From Flavobacteriaceae bacterium (GTDB lineage Bacteria; Bacteroidota; Bacteroidia; Flavobacteriales; Flavobacteriaceae), in assembly GCA_021151665.1 (NCBI GenBank), contig JAGKWW010000049.1, positions 1 to 18,964 of the forward strand: a stretch of 18,964 nt of DNA. The letters run 5' to 3'. How positions within the stretch are numbered: position 1 is the stretch's first letter; each line of letters starts with the position of its first letter. The notes under the pieces were generated by a model that did not search any database, was not told the origin of the DNA, and worked only from the letters and a program-made list of their open reading frames with translations. Below are positions 15,918 to 18,964 of the stretch, piece by piece. The translations under genes were made by a program, and so were the position numbers.

Positions 15918-17342
15918 TCAGTCTTCCCGGCTGCCGTCATCGGCCATCCGTACCAGCTTCGGTTCAAATTTTGCCACCACATCTACCAGATCGGTTTGCG
16001 CCGCCATTACCATATTAATGTCTTTATAGGCCATCGGCGCTTCATCACGGCCTGCACCTATCAGCGACACGCCATGATCGGCGAGCACTTTTTTCATCTC
16101 GGCTTTCGTAATGTTCTTTATGGCCTGCGTACGGCTCATCTGACGCCCTGCCCCGTGCGAAGCAGAGTTGATAGCCGACTCCTCGCCCTTACCCCTTACC
16201 AGGAATCCGGGTGCTGTCATACTTCCGGGGATAATTCCCATTACATCTTTACCCGCCGGTGTCGCGCCTTTCCGGTGTACGATTACTTCTTCGCCATTGT
16301 GCACTTCCTTCCACGCAAAGTTGTGGTGGTTTTCAACTTTTGCCAGCACCTGCGCACCTATCGCCTTTGCCATCTTATCGTGTATTACTTCATGGCAGGC
16401 AGAGGCGTAATCTCCTGCAAGGTTCATCGCGATCCAGTATTCCTGCCCTTCCTGCGTATCAAGGCCGAGGTAAGCAAGATTGACTGCTTCTTTGGGTAGT
16501 TTGGTTATATCCTTTGCCAGCTTTGTATAATGCCCCGCAATAGTGGCGCCCAGGCCCCGCGAACCCGAATGCGTTAGCAAAGCCAGGTAACGCCCTTTAC
16601 TAATTCCCAGTGCAGCATCATCTTTCTCAAATTCGATAATACCGAACTCCACGAAATGGTTTCCCCCTCCCGACGTGCCGAGTTGTGACCAGGCTTTATC
16701 GTGCAGGTTTTGTATAAACTTATTCATCCTGAAATCCGCGCTGTCAAGCACCGCGTGGTCGGCCTTGTCTTTTCCTTTGTAGCCCTGGCCGGCGCCGAAT
16801 TTAGTATGTGCAACGAGTTCCCGCTTGAATTTCGCCTGGTTCTCGTAAAAATGCGCTTCGGAAATATCATATACCGAAAGCGCCATACGGCAACCGATAT
16901 CAACCCCTACGCCGTAAGGTATAATAGCATTTCTGGTTGCAAGAACTCCCCCTATCGGGAGTCCGTAGCCCTGGTGTGCATCGGGCATAAGCGCCCCCGC
17001 AACGGAAACAGGCAACTTCATCGCCACGTCCATCTGGGCTTTGGCACCGTCTTCTATATGATTCTCGCCGTATATTTTATAAGAACCAGAACTTTGCTTT
17101 AGCGCAACAGTTTCATCTTTAGGCGCATTAGCGTCTTCAATCATCGCTGATGCCAGGGAACCCAGCACCTCATCATCCAGGAAATTCTCCGGGTAATCTT
17201 TTACTTTCCTGAAAATGACAAGCACCTCGTCTTTCGGCTGGCCGGGATAGTTTGCATTGGCAAGGTTAAGGGCCAACCCCAACAATTCGTTTTGTTTGTA
17301 ACCGACCGCTAAAAGGTCGGTTCCGTTAATTTTTGTTTCCAT
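15918..17342 (-). CDS. rtcB: RNA-splicing ligase RtcB
   Basis: RtcB joins RNA ends carrying 2',3'-cyclic or 3' phosphate to 5'-OH ends, using GTP and Mn2+; it seals cleaved tRNAs and other broken RNAs. The 474 residues contain all hallmarks: YGVGVDIGCRM (D148, C151, metal), GGGNHFVEFG (H229), HSGSRGLG (H258), ENHHNF (H339/H340), HRKGATPAGK, SASHGAGRQMSR with the guanylylated His396, and GAGRDEAPMAYKDI. It is thus predicted active. It lies 35 bp downstream of the last Y-like RNA unit and in the same direction as rsr. No rtcA (cyclase) or archease gene is next to it. No TAnnTTTG box is visible just upstream, which suggests transcription from the rsr side. Confidence 0.97.
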   Translation of the reverse strand: METKINGTDLLAVGYKQNELLGLALNLANANYPGQPKDEVLVIFRKVKDYPENFLDDEVLGSLASAMIEDANAPKDETVALKQSSGSYKIYGENHIEDGAKAQMDVAMKLPVSVAGALMPDAHQGYGLPIGGVLATRNAIIPYGVGVDIGCRMALSVYDISEAHFYENQAKFKRELVAHTKFGAGQGYKGKDKADHAVLDSADFRMNKFIQNLHDKAWSQLGTSGGGNHFVEFGIIEFEKDDAALGISKGRYLALLTHSGSRGLGATIAGHYTKLAKDITKLPKEAVNLAYLGLDTQEGQEYWIAMNLAGDYASACHEVIHDKMAKAIGAQVLAKVENHHNFAWKEVHNGEEVIVHRKGATPAGKDVMGIIPGSMTAPGFLVRGKGEESAINSASHGAGRQMSRTQAIKNITKAEMKKVLADHGVSLIGAGRDEAPMAYKDINMVMAAQTDLVDVVAKFEPKLVRMADDGSRED

Positions 17343-17377
17343 AAGGATTGTTAGTATGGTTAATTAAATATAAGTAA

Positions 17378-17446
17378 AAAGAGGCAATAAGCGCAGGTGT
17401 GATGGTAATAAAAGGTACGAAGTAACACGCTGCAACGGCACTCTTT
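17378..17446 (-). ncRNA. Y-like RNA unit F (minimal, no tRNA part)
   Basis: Reading on the minus strand: outer arms AAAGAG / CTCTTT; internal loop with GTGCCGTT on the 5' side and GCTTATTGC on the 3' side; inner stem GCAG-(bulged C)-GTGT / ACAC-CTGC. The terminal loop holds TACTTCG (17418-17424) and an AT-rich stretch. It shares both signature motifs with the other units but has no T- or D-arm. This may be a bare Ro60-binding stem, or a degraded copy. Confidence 0.6.
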
Positions 17447-17450
17447 ATTT

Positions 17451-17541
17451 TAAGGGCAATGGCCTGCCTGCGCTGAGCACTTTCGGGAATCGAACCCGAC
17501 GAAACAACCAAACGAAGTAACGCAGGCAATACGGCACCTTA
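17451..17541 (-). ncRNA. Y-like RNA unit E (T-arm only)
   Basis: Minus strand: outer arms TAAGG / CCTTA; loop with TGCCGTA facing GCCATTGC; inner stem TTGCCTGCG / CGCAGGCAG (8 Watson-Crick pairs plus one G-T); then ACTT / AAGT beside the TACTTCG signature. The head is a perfect tRNA T-arm, TCGGG-TTCGATT-CCCGA (17483-17499). There is no D-arm and no acceptor-like hairpin. Confidence 0.7.
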
Positions 17542-17548
17542 TTTTTTT

Positions 17549-17681
17549 ACAGGAGCAAAAGGCGGCACGGGCAGCGGGGCGTGTTGGCGCCGGAGTCGAA
17601 CCGGATAGCCTTGCTGCACAAGGCAACTGCGCTATTCCTCCCCTTTTGGAAAACGAAGTAACCGAGCCTACGGCATCCTGT
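17549..17681 (-). ncRNA. Y-like RNA unit D (non-permuted tRNA-like head)
   Basis: Minus strand: outer arms ACAGGA / TCCTGT (6 bp); loop TGCCGTA facing GCCTTTTGC; inner stem GGC-T-CGG / CCG-T-GCC with a T-T mismatch; TTACTTCG signature at 17654-17660. The head differs from A and B. A D-like TAGCGCAGTTG comes first, then a 6-bp hairpin GCCTTG-TGCAG-CAAGGC, then the T-arm CCGG-TTCGACT-CCGG (17590-17604). The order is therefore that of an ordinary tRNA. A GGGG/CCCC pairing may close the head. Confidence 0.65.
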
Positions 17682-17690
17682 ATGTTATAA

Positions 17691-17792
17691 CCGGGCAACA
17701 GCCGGAATGGGTTTTACCAATGCTGCATTCCTGCAGCACGGCGGGATTCGAACCCGCTTTAGCCGCGAAGTAGCCCAATCCTACGGCACCGG
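17691..17792 (-). ncRNA. Y-like RNA unit C (T-arm plus long acceptor-like hairpin)
   Basis: Minus strand: outer arms CCGG / CCGG; loop TGCCGTA facing GGCTGTTGC; inner stem GGA-T-TGGG / CCCA-T-TCC with one T-T mismatch; CTACTTCG signature at 17766-17772. The T-arm GCGGG-TTCGAAT-CCCGC (17741-17757) is perfect. It is followed by a 7-bp hairpin TGCTGCA-GGAA-TGCAGCA capped by a GNRA tetraloop (17721-17738), placed where the acceptor stem would be. Only TTGGTA remains of a D-loop. Confidence 0.75.
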
Positions 17793-17817
17793 ATAGTTTA
17801 ATTAGTCTGTTAGCTGG

Positions 17818-17844
17818 CTCCCGCTGCCGCGTGGCTGGCGGGAG
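17818..17844. other. GC-rich hairpin between Y-like units B and C
   Basis: A perfect 7-bp stem CTCCCGC / GCGGGAG encloses a 13-nt loop that can form an inner GCC/GGC pairing. There is no T tract, so it is not a classical terminator. It could be a processing site or a remnant of another unit. Confidence 0.45.
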
Positions 17845-17857
17845 AACCATATATTTT

Positions 17858-17971
17858 CGGGGCTACAAATTGAAAAGGACACTAGTTACTCTACCGGGCT
17901 GAGCTACACCTTTTACGGCGGTGGGATTCGAACCCACGACACAACGAAGTATTCCTTATCTACGGCGCCCG
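17858..17971 (-). ncRNA. Y-like RNA unit B (full permuted tRNA-like head)
   Basis: Minus strand: outer arms CGGGC / GCCCCG; loop GCCGTA facing AATTTGTA; inner stem GA-T-AAGGA / TCCTT-T-TC with a T-T mismatch; ATACTTCG signature at 17945-17951. The head reads T-arm GTGGG-TTCGAAT-CCCAC (17921-17937), a short acceptor-like hairpin CGCC-GTAAAA-GGTG, then TA and the D-arm GCTC-AGCCCGGTA-GAGT (17888-17904). The tRNA parts are canonical, but the 3' half precedes the 5' half, and the anticodon arm is replaced by the Y stem. Confidence 0.85.
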
Positions 17972-17983
17972 TTTTCCTTTTGT

Positions 17984-18011
17984 TGCCGGCAGTGCGCGTG
18001 GACTACCGGCA
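17984..18011. other. Hairpin between Y-like units A and B, possibly a degenerate unit
   Basis: TGCCGG (17984-17989) pairs with CCGGCA (18006-18011). The minus strand reads GTGCCGGTAG here, one base away from the GTGCCGTAG signature of the array, but no TACTTCG or T-arm follows. It may be an eroded unit. Confidence 0.4.
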
Positions 18012-18031
18012 CATTCCCTATTTTTTTAGCA

Positions 18032-18166
18032 GGGCAAAAATTTGCAAAGAGACTGTTTCTTGCTCTACCAACTGAGCTACATATCCGGGCTTAACGCTGA
18101 CAGACATGGCGGGGCTCGAACCCGCGACCCAGGCGTGACATGCGAAGTAACCCTTTGCTACGGCAC
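18032..18166 (-). ncRNA. Y-like RNA unit A (full permuted tRNA-like head)
   Basis: This unit begins 51 bp past the rsr stop. Minus strand: GTGCCGTA loop strand, inner stem GCAAAG / CTTTGC, then GTT-A-CTT / AAG-A-AAC with an A-A mismatch, the TACTTCG signature at 18143-18149, and the 3' strand ending TTTTTGCCC. The head has the T-arm GCGGG-TTCGAGC-CCCGC (18109-18125), an acceptor-like stem CATGTCTG / CGGATATG closing a 13-nt loop, then TA and a perfect D-arm GCTC-AGTTGGTA-GAGC (18062-18077). The D-loop GG and the TTC of the T-loop should allow the normal tRNA elbow contact. This is the layout expected for a YrlA-type bacterial Y RNA. The outer closing stem is the least clear part. Confidence 0.85.
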
Positions 18167-18216
18167 TTATTTTAATCTTATTTAGCTCCCGGCACATCCC
18201 CGCGGCGGAAGCACTA

Positions 18217-18964
18217 TTACAATTCAATCTGATTTATTGCGGCAAGCGCATTTCCGGCGTTGTCCAGCGAATGTAGGATATCAAATATTTTATCGCTCCA
18301 TCCGGCAATCAGGTACACATCATTTCGCTGCATGTTTAATGGCGCCCTTCCATGGCCGGCCAGGTCAAAAACATAAAGCTTTGCATCAGGAGCTATTGTT
18401 TTGTAGCGCTTCCATGAACGCTCAACGCTATTGCCCATAAGGCTGCTGTCGTACATTTGCACATCGGTAAAAAGCATTACTTTGTCAGCCATAACTTTTC
18501 TTGTAAAAAGGTCATCGATTACTTTATAACCGTTGGTAGCATAACCTACTTCGCCTTCCCTCCTGTGGTATTCCATCACATTGCCCAACACATTCCGCGA
18601 AGGCATGTTTACAACTTTCCACGTATCGCCAAACATTCCGCTGATGACGCTTTTGCATTGCGACTGAAGGAGCATCCCGAGCATAAGGCCGATGTCATAA
18701 AGCTGCACTTTGCTATTCTTTGAGATATGCTGCCGCATCGAACCCGACACGTCGCACGCTATTACTACTGTTGTAGTAAACCCGAATCCTTTAATATTTC
18801 GGGCACTGTGCGTTACGGCGTCTTCCAACGCAGTCAGCACTACAGGTGTATATCTTGTATTCACGCCTTTCAATTCGCGGTACGCCGAAAGGAACCGGAA
18901 AGGAAGCTGTTTCGAGCCGGCTACCGCCTTTTCATTCGATAAATAGTCACATACCGCCTCTATA
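18217..18964 (-). CDS. rsr: Ro60/Rsr (TROVE-vWA) RNA-binding protein, C-terminal part
   Basis: Ro60 (Rsr in bacteria) is a ring-shaped protein that binds Y RNAs on its outer face and the ends of misfolded or broken RNAs in its cavity. In some bacteria it works with PNPase or other nucleases. The visible 248 residues start in the last TROVE repeats (SKQLPFRFLSAYRELKGVNT) and continue into a von Willebrand A domain with an intact MIDAS: DVSGSM, a Thr in FGDTWKVV, and FTDVQMYD. The frame is open to the window edge, so the TTG at 18873 is not the start; the N-terminal TROVE part lies outside. It precedes the Y-like RNA array and rtcB in the same direction. Confidence 0.93.
   Translation of the reverse strand, partial: IEAVCDYLSNEKAVAGSKQLPFRFLSAYRELKGVNTRYTPVVLTALEDAVTHSARNIKGFGFTTTVVIACDVSGSMRQHISKNSKVQLYDIGLMLGMLLQSQCKSVISGMFGDTWKVVNMPSRNVLGNVMEYHRREGEVGYATNGYKVIDDLFTRKVMADKVMLFTDVQMYDSSLMGNSVERSWKRYKTIAPDAKLYVFDLAGHGRAPLNMQRNDVYLIAGWSDKIFDILHSLDNAGNALAAINQIEL

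Noticed and set aside
17378..18166. tRNA genes on the minus strand, suggested by five T-arms
   Set aside because: No unit has acceptor, D, anticodon and T arms in working order with a 7-bp acceptor stem. In A and B the 3' half precedes the 5' half, and C and E lack a D-arm.
17378..18166. CRISPR array
   Set aside because: The repeated motifs are two short blocks with a variable spacer inside larger structured units of 69-135 nt. Spacing is irregular and no cas genes are near.
17326..18227. Short minus-strand reading frames across the array (67, 82, 60 and 69 codons)
   Set aside because: They run through the structured RNA units, have Cys/Arg/Ser-rich low-quality translations and no family resemblance.

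Overview
The window is a chromosomal segment of a member of the Bacteroidota, most likely a Flavobacterium-like Flavobacteriaceae. The evidence is the TAnnTTTG-type -7 promoter elements ahead of many genes, the absence of clear Shine-Dalgarno sequences, the rpmB-rpmG-DUF4295 cluster beside ftsY, the bacillithiol gene bshC, and a FadL-type outer-membrane protein with a Bacteroidota-style N terminus. Most of it is housekeeping: ribosomal proteins, rimO, ftsY, ndk, cinA and bshC.

Layout. 1-3483 (+): the end of an OmpP1/FadL-like gene, a degenerate stretch with a start-less small membrane ORF, rimO (which has lost about 70 bp at its 5' end), and a small secreted helical protein. 3485-5707 (-): a large cobalamin-domain radical SAM protein. 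5776-8447 (+): a lipoprotein, bshC and ndk. 8496-9208 (-): a DUF721 protein and a lipoprotein, translationally coupled. 9306-10385 (+): a serine hydrolase. 10411-12072 (-): ftsY, then a terminator, then the DUF4295/rpmG/rpmB operon. 12152-15137 (-): a tight operon, in transcription order exonuclease, FAH-family hydrolase, Hpt protein, cinA, with two TAATG overlaps. 15206-15853 (-): a D-Ala-D-Ala dipeptidase on its own promoter. 15918-18964 (-): the C-terminal part of a Ro60/Rsr (TROVE-vWA) gene, an 870-bp non-coding array, then rtcB.

The most interesting region is the gap between rsr and rtcB (17343-18216). It holds at least six related non-coding RNA units, all on the minus strand and in the same direction as both genes. 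Each unit has a 5' signature (NNGCCGTAG, then 5-7 nt, then NNTACTTCG), a 3' partner strand ending in a TTGCC-like motif, and complementary arms that close a bulged stem. Units A and B carry a tRNA-like head in circularly permuted order: T-arm, acceptor-like hairpin, then D-arm. Unit C keeps the T-arm and a long acceptor-like hairpin but only a D-loop scrap. Unit D has T- and D-like parts in the ordinary order. Unit E has only the T-arm. Unit F has no tRNA part. This architecture matches bacterial Y RNAs (YrlA type), which bind Ro60/Rsr and whose effector end mimics tRNA. I read the locus as a Ro60 - multi-Y-RNA - RtcB RNA-repair/quality-control operon. The Rsr-Y RNA-Rtc association is known in other bacteria. 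The six-member graded array is the part that looks new.
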